This document shows, one piece after another, positions 50,729 through 59,503 of a stretch of DNA of 64,000 nt. The notes beneath the pieces were generated by a model. The model ran no database searches. It was given only the letters and a program-made list of their open reading frames with translations, and was not told where the DNA came from. How positions within the stretch are numbered: the stretch's first letter is position 1; every line of letters begins with the position of its first letter. The DNA comes from an uncultured Lachnospiraceae bacterium (GTDB lineage Bacteria > Bacillota > Clostridia > Lachnospirales > Lachnospiraceae), in the NCBI GenBank assembly GCA_934364805.1, contig CAKRMH010000007.1, forward strand, positions 62,001 through 126,000. Reading direction: 5' to 3'. A program made the position numbers and the translations under genes.

Positions 50729-52174
50729 ATGAAAAAAACAAAAGAAAAAACGATGGCCGTCATTCTTGCTATTGGATTTACGGCTTTGTGCGGATGTTCC
50801 AATACACACAAAACAGTTGCTACAGAAGAGTTGCAATGTAAAACTACGGAGAGTGTAACAGAGACATCCATCACATCGGAATACACAGACGAAGAAATGG
50901 AACAAATGAAATCCGATGTGACACAGGCATTTTGGAATTTGCAAAATGAATTTGGAGATGAAGAACAGATTCGGGATTTTTCAGAATATCTGCTGGAAAA
51001 TTATGACCCTGTCAGGATTGTCCAGGCTGCGGATGAATGGTATACGCAGTTCGATCAGGGTATAGCGTATTTTGTGGATGAGAATGCTTATCATGAGTTG
51101 AGTCAGAAATTATACAAAGAAACCGGTAAATCACTTTATGTATTGTGGAATGAGTTTCAGGGAATTTTAGAGGATGAAACAGTGGCAAATGCGCATCATA
51201 TTTATTTCAAAGAAGCAGAAGAACCGGAAATACAGATTTCTTTTGCCGGCGATATCTGTCTTACCGAAGATGGTTTTGTGATCGATCATTATGATGAGGT
51301 AAATGGAGATCTTTCCCAGTGTATTTCGGATGATATTGAGAATGTTACAAGAAATGCGGATATTTTCATGTTAAATCATGAATATCCGGCAAGTGAGAGA
51401 GGAACTGCTTTGGCAGGAAAATATTATACATTCCGGGCAGAACCAAAACGGGAAGAAATTCTGAATGAACTTGGAACCGATATTGTAAGTCTTGCAAATA
51501 ACCATATTTATGATTATGGAGCAGATGCGCTTATGGATACCTTTCAATGCCTGAGAGATGAAAATATTCCATATGTCGGCGCAGGAGCTGATATGGAAGA
51601 GGCCAAAAAGCCGGTATATTTTATTATAAATGGGATGAAAATCGGCTTTGTGGCGGCAAACCGTTCAGAGAAAATTATTTATACTCCGGAAGCGGGAGAA
51701 AATACGCCAGGAGTAGTACGCATGTACGACACTGCGATGATGGATGAAATTATTTCAGAAGCATCCAAAGAATGTGATTATCTGATTGCATATCTGCATT
51801 GGGGAACGGAAGATTCTCCTTATTATGAGGAATATCAGAGAAATATTGCAAAAGAATTTATCAATCAGGGAGCAGATGCAATCATTGGAGGACATCCTCA
51901 TGTGCTGCAAGGGGTAGAATATATTGAAGGAAAACCAGTGGTATATAGTCTTGGAGATTTCTGGTTCAATTCAGAGACAAAGTATACAACTGTGCTGAAC
52001 CTGAAAGTGGACATGGAAGGATTAAAAGAAATGTCACTTCTTCCATGCAGACAGGAAAATGATACAACGCATATGCTTTACGGAGATGAAGCCGCACAGT
52101 TTTATGATTATATGAGGGAACTTTCACCAAATGCAGAGATAGATTCTGCAGGAGTGGTATCACCTGCAGAATAA
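50729..52174 (+). CDS. CapA-like lipoprotein (metallophosphatase fold)
   Basis: 481 aa from ATG 50729 (SD GGAG at 50719-50722). Lipobox LCGC with Cys23. Residues about 30-155 are an uncharacterised helical region. About 165-430 are a CapA/PgsA domain with ISFAGDICL, LNHEYPAS (the usual NLE is NHE here), LANNHIYDYG, HWGTED and IGGHPHVLQG. CapA proteins support poly-gamma-glutamate or capsule export; this gene has no capB/capC partner nearby, so another surface phosphoesterase role is possible. Between rnf and apbE. Confidence 0.87.
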   Translation: MKKTKEKTMAVILAIGFTALCGCSNTHKTVATEELQCKTTESVTETSITSEYTDEEMEQMKSDVTQAFWNLQNEFGDEEQIRDFSEYLLENYDPVRIVQAADEWYTQFDQGIAYFVDENAYHELSQKLYKETGKSLYVLWNEFQGILEDETVANAHHIYFKEAEEPEIQISFAGDICLTEDGFVIDHYDEVNGDLSQCISDDIENVTRNADIFMLNHEYPASERGTALAGKYYTFRAEPKREEILNELGTDIVSLANNHIYDYGADALMDTFQCLRDENIPYVGAGADMEEAKKPVYFIINGMKIGFVAANRSEKIIYTPEAGENTPGVVRMYDTAMMDEIISEASKECDYLIAYLHWGTEDSPYYEEYQRNIAKEFINQGADAIIGGHPHVLQGVEYIEGKPVVYSLGDFWFNSETKYTTVLNLKVDMEGLKEMSLLPCRQENDTTHMLYGDEAAQFYDYMRELSPNAEIDSAGVVSPAE

Positions 52175-52182
52175 AGAAGTTC

Positions 52183-53232
52183 TCAGTCTGAAAGTTCTGT
52201 GAAAGGAATGTCTTTTCCGATTCCGGATGAGGTATGGATTTTGTAGTCATCCGTGATAAAGATAGCTTCGGTATCCGGCATGGATTCGATCAGCTGCATT
52301 CCGGCATCGAGTCCAAGAGCAAAACAGGTTGTACTTAGTCCGTCACCGTCAACGGAACGATCGCTGATGATCGTTACTTCATAAAGATCATTGTCGCATG
52401 GATATCCGGTTTTAGGATCGAGGATATGGTGATATAATTTACCATCAATTTTATAGTAGCGTTCATATACACCGGATGAAACAACGGATTTGTCTTTCAC
52501 ATCGACGGTTGCAATGGATGTGCCATCTTTTGCAAAAGGTTTTTGAATGCCGACCTTATATGCAGCTCCCGTGGATTTTTCACCGATCGTAAGCACATTC
52601 CCTCCAAGGTTGATGATGCCGGAGGTGATCCCTTTTGAATTGAGGTATTCCTTCATACGGTCAGCAATATACCCTTTTGCAATTCCGCCAAGGTCAAGTT
52701 CGGAATCCGGGTCCGTCAGCATAACCTGACTGCCGTCAATGACGATATTTTTGTAATTCACATGTGCGAGATCTGACTGGATATCCGCATCGGATGGAAG
52801 CACCGAGGCATCCGTCTCGTTATCATCGGAAGTGAGATTTTCGGCAATATCACTGAAATCCCAGAGATCACTTAATTTACCGATCGTAATATCAAACGCC
52901 CCATTGCTGACATCCCCATAATGAATTCCTTCTTTGATCAGTTCTAAGGTTTCATCACTTACCGTAACGTAGGAACCGGAACCGGCATTGGAATTAATCT
53001 GGGAAACTTCGCTGGAATCAATCGTATTGGAAAAAAGATTTTCATATTTGTGAGCAAGTTCAAAACAGTCATCAATATACTGTTCGGAATTTGTACCATA
53101 TAGAGTTATTTTTATTATCGTATCAAAATAAAATCCGGATTTGCTGACGGAGGCATTCGGATTGCTGCAACCACCACAAATAGCAGTAAAAAGCATTATA
53201 CAGCAGATCAGAACAGATAGTTTGTGTTTCAT
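52183..53232 (-). CDS. apbE: FAD:protein FMN transferase
   Basis: 349 aa lipoprotein (signal ending ICGGCSN) that transfers FMN from FAD to Thr in S/T-G-A-T motifs outside the membrane. Motifs DLGGIAKGYIADRM, GIINLGGNVLTIG, HHILDPKTGYP and the metal-site end DGLSTTCFALG. Its expected substrates, RnfD (Thr151) and RnfG (Thr176), are encoded 2-5 kb away. SD AAAGGAG before ATG 53232. Convergent with capA; the stop codons are only 8 bp apart. Confidence 0.95.
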   Translation of the reverse strand: MKHKLSVLICCIMLFTAICGGCSNPNASVSKSGFYFDTIIKITLYGTNSEQYIDDCFELAHKYENLFSNTIDSSEVSQINSNAGSGSYVTVSDETLELIKEGIHYGDVSNGAFDITIGKLSDLWDFSDIAENLTSDDNETDASVLPSDADIQSDLAHVNYKNIVIDGSQVMLTDPDSELDLGGIAKGYIADRMKEYLNSKGITSGIINLGGNVLTIGEKSTGAAYKVGIQKPFAKDGTSIATVDVKDKSVVSSGVYERYYKIDGKLYHHILDPKTGYPCDNDLYEVTIISDRSVDGDGLSTTCFALGLDAGMQLIESMPDTEAIFITDDYKIHTSSGIGKDIPFTELSD

Positions 53233-53321
53233 AAAAGTGCTCCTTTGTATTATATTTAGAATACAATAGCACAGTTTTACGACACGTACAATGCTTTGAA
53301 AATAAAACAGGAGGAAAGACT

Positions 53322-54848
53322 ATGAGCCGTGAACATATTTATATCGCAATTGATTTAAAGTCCTTTTATGCATCGGTCGAATGCCGGGAACGCACGCTTG
53401 ATCCGCTTACCACCAATCTGGTAGTTGCGGATGCATCAAGAACAGAAAAAACAATCTGTCTTGCGGTATCTCCGGCTCTGAAAAAATTCGGAATACCGGG
53501 CAGAGCGCGGTTGTTTGAGGTTGTTCAAAAGGTAAAAGAAGTAAATGACGAGCGGAGAAGAAAAGCGCCGCAGCAGACATTTGAAGGTGCATCCTATTCC
53601 GAGACAGAATTAGATAAGCATCCGGAATATAAGCTGGATTATATTGCGGCACCGCCGAGGATGGCTTTATATATGCAATACAGCACAAAAATATATCAGA
53701 TTTATCTCAGATATATTGCACCAGAAGACATTCATGTGTATTCCATTGATGAAGTCTTTATCGATGCGACACACTATCTGAACACCTATCATATGACGGC
53801 AAAAGAACTGGCCCAGAAGATGATACAGGAGATTTTGGCCGAAACAGGGATTACTGCAACAGCGGGTATTGGAACGAATCTGTATCTTTGCAAGATCGCA
53901 ATGGATATCGAGGCAAAGCATGTGGCTCCGGATACGGATGGTGTACGCATTGCAGAACTCGATGAAAACTCATATCGGAAGAAATTATGGAATCACAGAC
54001 CGTTAACAGATTTCTGGCGCGTGGGAAGTGGCTATCAGAAAAAGCTGGAACAGCTTGGAATGTTTACGATGGGAGATATTGCACGATGTTCACTTGGAAA
54101 AGAATGCGATTATCACAATGAGGAACTGTTATATGAAACATTTGGTGTAAATGCAGAACTTCTGATTGATCATGCGTGGGGATATGAACCGGTCACAATC
54201 GATGAGATTAAAGCATACAAACCGGATAACAACAGTGTCTGTTCGGGGCAGGTGTTACAATATCCTTATGAATTTGAAAAAGGAAAACTGATTGTCCGTG
54301 AAATGACAGAACTTCTGGTTCTTGATCTTGTCGATAAACGCTATGTGACAGATCAGCTGGTACTGACGATTGGCTATGACATTGAGAATCTGAAAAATTC
54401 AAACCGGGCTGGCCGATATAAGGGTGAGGTTGTGACAGACCGTTATGGAAGACACATTCCAAAGCATGCACATGGGAGCACAAATCTGGAGCATTACAGT
54501 TCGTCAACAGAAGAGATTATGTCTAAGGTCATGCAATTATATGATAAAATCGTAAGTCCGGATCTTCTGATCCGCAGGATAACGATCACAGCAAACCATA
54601 TTATAAGAGAAGATCAGATTCCGGCCTCAGAATCATTTGAGCAGATGGAGCTTTTTACGGACTATCATAAAGTGGAGGAAGAGCTGGAACAGAACCGGAA
54701 AAAGAGAGAAAAGGAACGGAAACTCCAGGAGGCAATACTGTCGGTTAAAAAGAAGTATGGAAAGAATGCAATGTTAAAAGGAACGAATCTTCAGGAGGGA
54801 GCCACAACAATAGAAAGAAACCGGCAGATTGGAGGACATAAAGCCTGA
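53322..54848 (+). CDS. Y-family DNA polymerase, UvrX/UmuC-like
   Basis: 508 aa translesion polymerase. IAIDLKSFYASVECRER (catalytic Asp, steric gate region), YSIDEVFIDAT (catalytic SIDE), GIGTNLYLCKIAMD, HhH region (LGMFTMGDIAR) and a little-finger domain. Residues about 68-108 are an added segment (VNDERRRKAPQQTFEGASYS), typical of the UvrX/YqjW clade rather than DinB. The clamp-binding peptide QMELF is near residue 445. SD AGGAGGAAA. No lexA-like box was identified upstream, but SOS control cannot be excluded. Divergent from apbE. Confidence 0.92.
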   Translation: MSREHIYIAIDLKSFYASVECRERTLDPLTTNLVVADASRTEKTICLAVSPALKKFGIPGRARLFEVVQKVKEVNDERRRKAPQQTFEGASYSETELDKHPEYKLDYIAAPPRMALYMQYSTKIYQIYLRYIAPEDIHVYSIDEVFIDATHYLNTYHMTAKELAQKMIQEILAETGITATAGIGTNLYLCKIAMDIEAKHVAPDTDGVRIAELDENSYRKKLWNHRPLTDFWRVGSGYQKKLEQLGMFTMGDIARCSLGKECDYHNEELLYETFGVNAELLIDHAWGYEPVTIDEIKAYKPDNNSVCSGQVLQYPYEFEKGKLIVREMTELLVLDLVDKRYVTDQLVLTIGYDIENLKNSNRAGRYKGEVVTDRYGRHIPKHAHGSTNLEHYSSSTEEIMSKVMQLYDKIVSPDLLIRRITITANHIIREDQIPASESFEQMELFTDYHKVEEELEQNRKKREKERKLQEAILSVKKKYGKNAMLKGTNLQEGATTIERNRQIGGHKA

Positions 54849-54958
54849 AAACGGGGATATTATGAACTTGGATTATAGGTAAAATTACCTGTAGAAATAG
54901 TAAGAAAGAAATTTGAAAATTTATTAGATATTCCTGCAAATTATAGCAGGTTTATATC

Positions 54959-54987
54959 TTGACAAAGATGAGTTATAAGTCTACAAT
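54959..54987 (+). promoter_or_regulatory. Sigma-A promoter of ilvN-ilvC
   Basis: TTGACA (54959-54964), a 17-nt spacer and TACAAT (54982-54987). The leader from about 54994 holds the hairpin TGAATCT/AGATTCA (55010-55038). Just upstream are two short inverted repeats, AGGTAA/TTACCT (54877-54890) and CCTGC/GCAGG (54933-54950), the latter a weak terminator for the polymerase gene. No T-box motif is present. Confidence 0.8.
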
Positions 54988-55070
54988 CTGATTGTGTGAG
55001 TGAAACAAATGAATCTATTCACAATCTGAACAGATTCATGGTAACAAAAAGGAAGGTAGAAGGTTTTCGA

Positions 55071-55571
55071 ATGAAAAGACTTGTTTTATCTCTTTTAGTT
55101 GAAAACAATCCAGGTGTAACAAGCAGAATTTCAGGTTTGTTCAGCCGGAGAGGATATAACATTGACAGTTTTTCCTCAGGTGTGACTGCGGATCCGAGAT
55201 ATACGAGGATTACGATCGTTGCAAGCGGCGAAGAGCAGATTCTTGAGCAGATCGAGAAACAGCTTGCAAAGCTGGAAGATGTGTTAGACATCAAGAAATT
55301 AGAGCAGGGGTCCTCAGTAACAAGAGAACTGATCCTGGTCAAGATTCGTGCAAAAGATACAGAGCGTCAGCCGATTTTAAATGTGACGGAGATTTTCCAC
55401 GGTAAAGTTGTGGATGTCACAATGGATTCCATGGTGATTGAATTGACCGGACATCAGGATAAACTCGATGCATTTTTGGATCTTTTACAGGAATATGAGA
55501 TTCTCGAACTTGCGAGAACCGGTATCACAGGACTTACAAGAGGTTCTGATGATGTAATATTTTTAGATTAG
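55071..55571 (+). CDS. ilvN: Acetolactate synthase small (regulatory) subunit
   Basis: 166 aa. ACT domain (LSLLVENNPGVTSRISGLFSRRGYNIDS) plus a C-terminal ACT-like half (DVTMDSMVIELTG). It confers valine feedback on the large subunit. ATG 55071 is chosen because the family starts MKRLVLSLLVENN and GAAGG precedes it; an in-frame GTG at 54996 would be at the transcript start. The large subunit (ilvB) is not in this window. Confidence 0.94.
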   Translation: MKRLVLSLLVENNPGVTSRISGLFSRRGYNIDSFSSGVTADPRYTRITIVASGEEQILEQIEKQLAKLEDVLDIKKLEQGSSVTRELILVKIRAKDTERQPILNVTEIFHGKVVDVTMDSMVIELTGHQDKLDAFLDLLQEYEILELARTGITGLTRGSDDVIFLD

Positions 55572-55600
55572 GCTATTATTTAATTTAGGAGGAAATAAAA

Positions 55601-56626
55601 ATGGCAGAAGCAAGAATGTTTTATCAGGAAGATTGTAACTTATCTTTACTGGAAGGAAAGACTGTAGCTATCATTGGATATGGCAGCCAGGGACATGCAC
55701 ATGCATTAAACTTAAAAGAGTCTGGAGTAAATGTAGTAATCGGACTTTATAACGGAAGTAAATCCTGGGCAAAAGCTGAGAAACAGGGATTTAAGGTATA
55801 CACAGCAGCTGAGGCTGCAAAACAGGCTGATATCATCATGATCTTAATCAACGATGAATTACAGGCTGATATGTACAAAAAAGACATCGAGCCAAATCTT
55901 GAGCCAGGTAACATGTTAATGTTCGCTCATGGTTTCAACATCCATTACGGATGCATCAAACCACCAAAGGATGTCGATGTTACAATGATCGCACCAAAAG
56001 CTCCAGGACATACTGTTCGTTCTGAGTATCAGGCTGGAAAAGGAACTCCTTGCCTTGTAGCTGTTGAGCAGGATGCAACAGGAAAAGCCTTAGATATCGC
56101 TTTAGCTTACGCTTTAGGTATTGGTGGAGCAAGAGCTGGTGTTCTTGAGACAACATTCAGAACAGAGACAGAGACAGACCTCTTCGGAGAGCAGGCTGTA
56201 CTTTGTGGTGGTGTTTGTGCATTAATGCAGGCAGGTTTCGAAACACTTTGCGAAGCTGGATATGATTCAAGAAATGCTTACTTTGAGTGTATCCATGAGA
56301 TGAAACTGATCGTAGACTTAATCTACCAGTCAGGTTTCGCAGGAATGAGATATTCTATCTCTAATACTGCTGAGTACGGTGATTATGTAACAGGTCCTAA
56401 GATCGTTACCGAGGATACAAAGAAAGCTATGAAGAAAGTTCTTGCTGATATCCAGGATGGTTCTTTCGCAAAAGAGTTCTTACTTGACATGTCTCCAGCA
56501 GGACGTCAGGTACACTTCCAGATGATGAGAAAGAAAGCTTCTGAGCATCCATCAGAGAAAGTCGGAGAAGAAATCCGTAAGCTTTACAGCTGGAACAATG
56601 AAGATGACAAATTCATTAATAACTAA
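55601..56626 (+). CDS. ilvC: Ketol-acid reductoisomerase
   Basis: 341 aa class I KARI, second common step of Val/Ile/Leu synthesis. Rossmann GYGSQGHAHALNLKES, PKAPGHTVRSEYQAGKGTPC, and Mg-binding ETETDLFGEQAVLCGG. Strongly biased, high-expression codon use. SD TAGGAGGAA. Second gene after ilvN, then a strong terminator. Confidence 0.98.
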   Translation: MAEARMFYQEDCNLSLLEGKTVAIIGYGSQGHAHALNLKESGVNVVIGLYNGSKSWAKAEKQGFKVYTAAEAAKQADIIMILINDELQADMYKKDIEPNLEPGNMLMFAHGFNIHYGCIKPPKDVDVTMIAPKAPGHTVRSEYQAGKGTPCLVAVEQDATGKALDIALAYALGIGGARAGVLETTFRTETETDLFGEQAVLCGGVCALMQAGFETLCEAGYDSRNAYFECIHEMKLIVDLIYQSGFAGMRYSISNTAEYGDYVTGPKIVTEDTKKAMKKVLADIQDGSFAKEFLLDMSPAGRQVHFQMMRKKASEHPSEKVGEEIRKLYSWNNEDDKFINN

Positions 56627-56661
56627 TTTGTTTTTCGGATAATTACATACGAATCAAGGTG

Positions 56662-56704
56662 GCAGCCCCGAACTACAATATTGTAGTTTTGGGCTGCTTT
56701 TTGT
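56662..56704 (+). terminator. Intrinsic terminator of ilvN-ilvC
   Basis: Outer stem GCAGCCC / GGGCTGC and inner stem AACTACAA / TTGTAGTT, then T5. Confidence 0.93.
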
Positions 56705-56722
56705 CGTGGACCGGGATAATCA

Positions 56723-56751
56723 TTGTAATCAGGGGAAAGAAACGATATAAT
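56723..56751 (+). promoter_or_regulatory. Promoter of the two-component system
   Basis: TTGTAA (56723-56728), a 17-nt spacer and TATAAT (56746-56751). Confidence 0.7.
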
Positions 56752-56792
56752 AGGAAATCAGTAATGATGATGAACAGACAGTGTGGAGTAGT

Positions 56793-57455
56793 ATGAAACA
56801 GATTATATTAGTAGAAGATAACGATGCGATTATTATGGGACTGGAATATCTGCTGACAGGGGAGGGATTTGTCGTCCGGTCAGCAAAAAACGTAAAAGAA
56901 GCACAAACCTTGCTTGACAGTATACAGGCGGATCTTGTGCTTCTTGATGTTTCTCTGCCGGATGGGAGTGGTTTTGCACTTTGCCGTATGATTCAGGAGA
57001 AAAAGCTTGCCCCGGTGATCTTTCTTACCGCAAAGGATGAGGAGCGGGATGTTGTGGAAGGCTTTGACCTCGGAGCAGACGATTATGTGATGAAACCATT
57101 CCGTAACCGGGAGCTTGTTTCAAGAATCCGCAATGTCTTAAGAAGGAATGAAAAGCCGAAGAGACTTACATGCGGAGAGATCAGTGTTGATCCGGATTCC
57201 GGAAAGGTGTGGAAAGGAACTGAGGAGATTGCTGTGACAAAGCTTGAATATAAGATTCTGATGTCACTGTTTAGCAATCCAAACAAGCTATTTACCCGGG
57301 AGGAAATGCTAAATGGAATCTGGGATATGGCTGGAAATTTTGTAAACGACAATACGCTTACGGTTACGATGAAGCGGCTTCGGGAGAAGATTGGGGACAA
57401 GGAAGGAAACGTAATCGTTACCGTGCGTGGAATCGGTTACCGGCTTGGAAAATAG
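56793..57455 (+). CDS. OmpR-family response regulator
   Basis: 220 aa. Receiver with acidic pocket VEDND, phosphoacceptor in LVLLDVSLPDG, TAKD and the K of YVMKPF; C-terminal winged helix with VTMKRLREKIG and VRGIGYRLGK. ATG 56793 follows GTGGAG. Pairs with the sensor kinase that starts 14-32 nt downstream and probably binds the direct repeats at 58761-58784 to control the ABC genes. Confidence 0.95.
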   Translation: MKQIILVEDNDAIIMGLEYLLTGEGFVVRSAKNVKEAQTLLDSIQADLVLLDVSLPDGSGFALCRMIQEKKLAPVIFLTAKDEERDVVEGFDLGADDYVMKPFRNRELVSRIRNVLRRNEKPKRLTCGEISVDPDSGKVWKGTEEIAVTKLEYKILMSLFSNPNKLFTREEMLNGIWDMAGNFVNDNTLTVTMKRLREKIGDKEGNVIVTVRGIGYRLGK

Positions 57456-57487
57456 CAGGATATAAGATTGTGGAAATGGAGGGACAG

Positions 57488-58759
57488 ATGGAAGCCTACA
57501 GAAATCGTACAGCTCGAAAATATCTGGTTATATATGGGATCGTCAGTGTGTGTATCCTGTTTGTTGCAGGTGTGATTTTGCATATGGAACTGCTGCGGAT
57601 ACAAAAAACTGAGAATCAGACGGTAACTGCAGTGATCGTACAGGGGATGATGGAGCAGGAAACAGCAAACGCCAAACAAACGGACATGGCTGCAATGGAT
57701 GTGCTGAGTGAGATCCTGGCAGATCCGGAACAATATCAGAAAGCGCAGGAGGCAGAATATCAAAACGTGCAGGAACTTTTGCGGCGGTATGGATATTCCA
57801 GTCAGGAAAGTCTGATCCGGGCGGCAGAGCCCGATAAGCATGCGATGGTTCTCAGGCTGCTGCTTCTTCTCGCAGGAACGGAGCTTATATTTGGAGTGAT
57901 TTTTGGGAGTTATCTGAAAGAACGCAGCAAAAAACTGTCAAAGCTTTCTTCTTACATGGATCAGATTGCAAGGGGACATTATGATCTTGTTCTTTCCGAC
58001 AATGAAGAGGATGAACTGAGCCACCTGAAAAATCAGATCTATAAGCTTGCTCTTTCCCTGAGGGAGGAGGCAGAAAATTCGAGAGCAAAAAAATGCGCAC
58101 TTGCGGAGTCGGTTTCGGACATTTCCCATCAGCTGAAAACGCCACTCACGTCGGTGTCGATTCTTTTAGATAATTTAAATGACAATGAAAATATGCCAAT
58201 CCCGATGCGCAAAAAGTTTTTAGAGGAAATCACAAGACAGATTTATTCCATGAACTGGATGATCGTTGCAATGCTGAGGTTGTCAAGGCTGGATGCGGGG
58301 ATGATTGAGTTTGAGCATGTCCCGTATCCGATCGTTCCTCTTGTACAGGAGGCAATCGGCCAGATTGAGGTGATTGCGGAGCTGAAAAATATTTCTGTCC
58401 GTATCGATGAACCGGGGGAGGTGATTACCTGCATCGGAGATCCGAAATGGATGAAAGAGGCGATTTTAAATCTGATCAAGAATGCGGTAGAACACAGCCC
58501 GGAGCATGCAGCAATCGCCGTAACGATCAAAGACAACAGTATTGATACGGAAATCGCAGTGGCCAATCAGGGCAAAGCAATTCCAAGGGAAGTGCTGAAA
58601 CGTATTTTTGAGCGGTACTACAGTGCATCCAATGACCCGGGACCAAATGCCGGAATCGGACTTCCGCTTGCAAAGGCAATCATAGAGCAGCAGAATGGAT
58701 ATCTGGAGGTGGAATCAGACTGTACACAGACAATCTTTACGATAAAGCTTCTGAAATAA
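57488..58759 (+). CDS. Sensor histidine kinase
   Basis: 423 aa from ATG 57488 (GGAGGG 4-5 nt upstream); GTG 57470 or ATG 57476 are possible and would add 6 or 4 residues. Two membrane helices (about 12-34 and 120-145) enclose an extracytoplasmic region of about 85 aa, Gln/Glu-rich. Then HAMP-like, the H box SDISHQLKTPLTS, N box NLIKNAVEHSP and G box GIGLPLAKAI. The first G box reads VANQGKAIP rather than DxGxG. The ligand is unknown; context suggests an envelope-active compound. Confidence 0.93.
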   Translation: MEAYRNRTARKYLVIYGIVSVCILFVAGVILHMELLRIQKTENQTVTAVIVQGMMEQETANAKQTDMAAMDVLSEILADPEQYQKAQEAEYQNVQELLRRYGYSSQESLIRAAEPDKHAMVLRLLLLLAGTELIFGVIFGSYLKERSKKLSKLSSYMDQIARGHYDLVLSDNEEDELSHLKNQIYKLALSLREEAENSRAKKCALAESVSDISHQLKTPLTSVSILLDNLNDNENMPIPMRKKFLEEITRQIYSMNWMIVAMLRLSRLDAGMIEFEHVPYPIVPLVQEAIGQIEVIAELKNISVRIDEPGEVITCIGDPKWMKEAILNLIKNAVEHSPEHAAIAVTIKDNSIDTEIAVANQGKAIPREVLKRIFERYYSASNDPGPNAGIGLPLAKAIIEQQNGYLEVESDCTQTIFTIKLLK

Positions 58760-58760
58760 A

Positions 58761-58784
58761 TGACATAATGTCACAGAAATGTCA
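58761..58784 (+). promoter_or_regulatory. Response-regulator operator: three TGACAT half-sites
   Basis: TGACAT (58761-58766), ATGTCA (58768-58773) and ATGTCA (58779-58784). The last two are direct repeats with an 11-bp period, as for OmpR/PhoB-type proteins; the first two form an inverted repeat. A possible -10, TAAGAT (58796-58801), follows with no recognisable -35, fitting an activated promoter. Confidence 0.6.
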
Positions 58785-58830
58785 TTTAGGACCGGTAAGA
58801 TAAAAGCATCAAACGTGGAGGAATAAGAGT

Positions 58831-59502
58831 ATGGAAATCTTAAGAGCAGAACATCTTACCAAAAGATATGGTCAGAATGAAAATGAAGTGATCGCAGTCA
58901 ATGATATGTCTTTTTCCGTGGAGCAGGGAGAATTCGTTGCGATTGTCGGAAGCTCCGGCAGCGGAAAATCAACCCTGTTACATTTGTTAGGTGGTGTGGA
59001 CCGCCCGACATCCGGCAAAGTTTTTATCCAGGGAGAGGATATTTATGCTTTAAATGATGATAAACTTGCCATTTTCCGGAGAAGGCAGATTGGGTTGATC
59101 TATCAGTTTTATAATCTGATTCCGATCTTAAATGTGAGAGAGAATATCACACTTCCGTGTGAGTTGGACGGTCAGGAGGTCGATCCGGCTGTTTTGGACG
59201 AAATGATCCACGACCTTGGGCTGGAGAAAAGACAGAAGCATCTGCCAAATGAGCTTTCTGGTGGACAACAGCAGAGAGTATCCATAGGAAGGGCATTGAT
59301 TAACCACCCTGCGATCGTGCTTGCGGATGAGCCGACAGGAAATCTGGACAAAAAGGCGAGTGAGGAGATCGTTACACTTTTGAAAATCTCCAACCAGAAA
59401 TATAAACAGACGATCATTATGATCACGCATGACCTTGAAATTGCCAAAATTGCCGACCGGATCATTCAGATCGAGGATGGCAGGATCATAAGGGAGGCAT
59501 AG
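58831..59502 (+). CDS. ABC transporter ATP-binding protein (MacB/BceA-like)
   Basis: 223 aa. Walker A GSSGSGKST, Q-loop, signature LSGGQQQRVS, Walker B IVLADEPTGNLD and H-loop MITHD. LolD/MacB-type ATPase that energises the FtsX-like permease encoded 1 nt after its stop. SD GGAGGAA. Downstream of the RR/HK pair and its operator. Confidence 0.95.
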   Translation: MEILRAEHLTKRYGQNENEVIAVNDMSFSVEQGEFVAIVGSSGSGKSTLLHLLGGVDRPTSGKVFIQGEDIYALNDDKLAIFRRRQIGLIYQFYNLIPILNVRENITLPCELDGQEVDPAVLDEMIHDLGLEKRQKHLPNELSGGQQQRVSIGRALINHPAIVLADEPTGNLDKKASEEIVTLLKISNQKYKQTIIMITHDLEIAKIADRIIQIEDGRIIREA

Positions 59503-59503
59503 C

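Noticed and set aside
50729..52174. Poly-gamma-glutamate capsule locus
   Set aside because: Only a CapA-like protein is present; capB, capC and capD equivalents are missing.
54849..55070. Possible T-box or riboswitch ahead of ilvN
   Set aside because: No T-box sequence, no specifier stem and no terminator pair; only short hairpins and a strong promoter.
57470..57487. GTG 57470 or ATG 57476 as the histidine kinase start
   Set aside because: Not excluded; ATG 57488 was preferred because GGAGGG precedes it, but the spacing is short.
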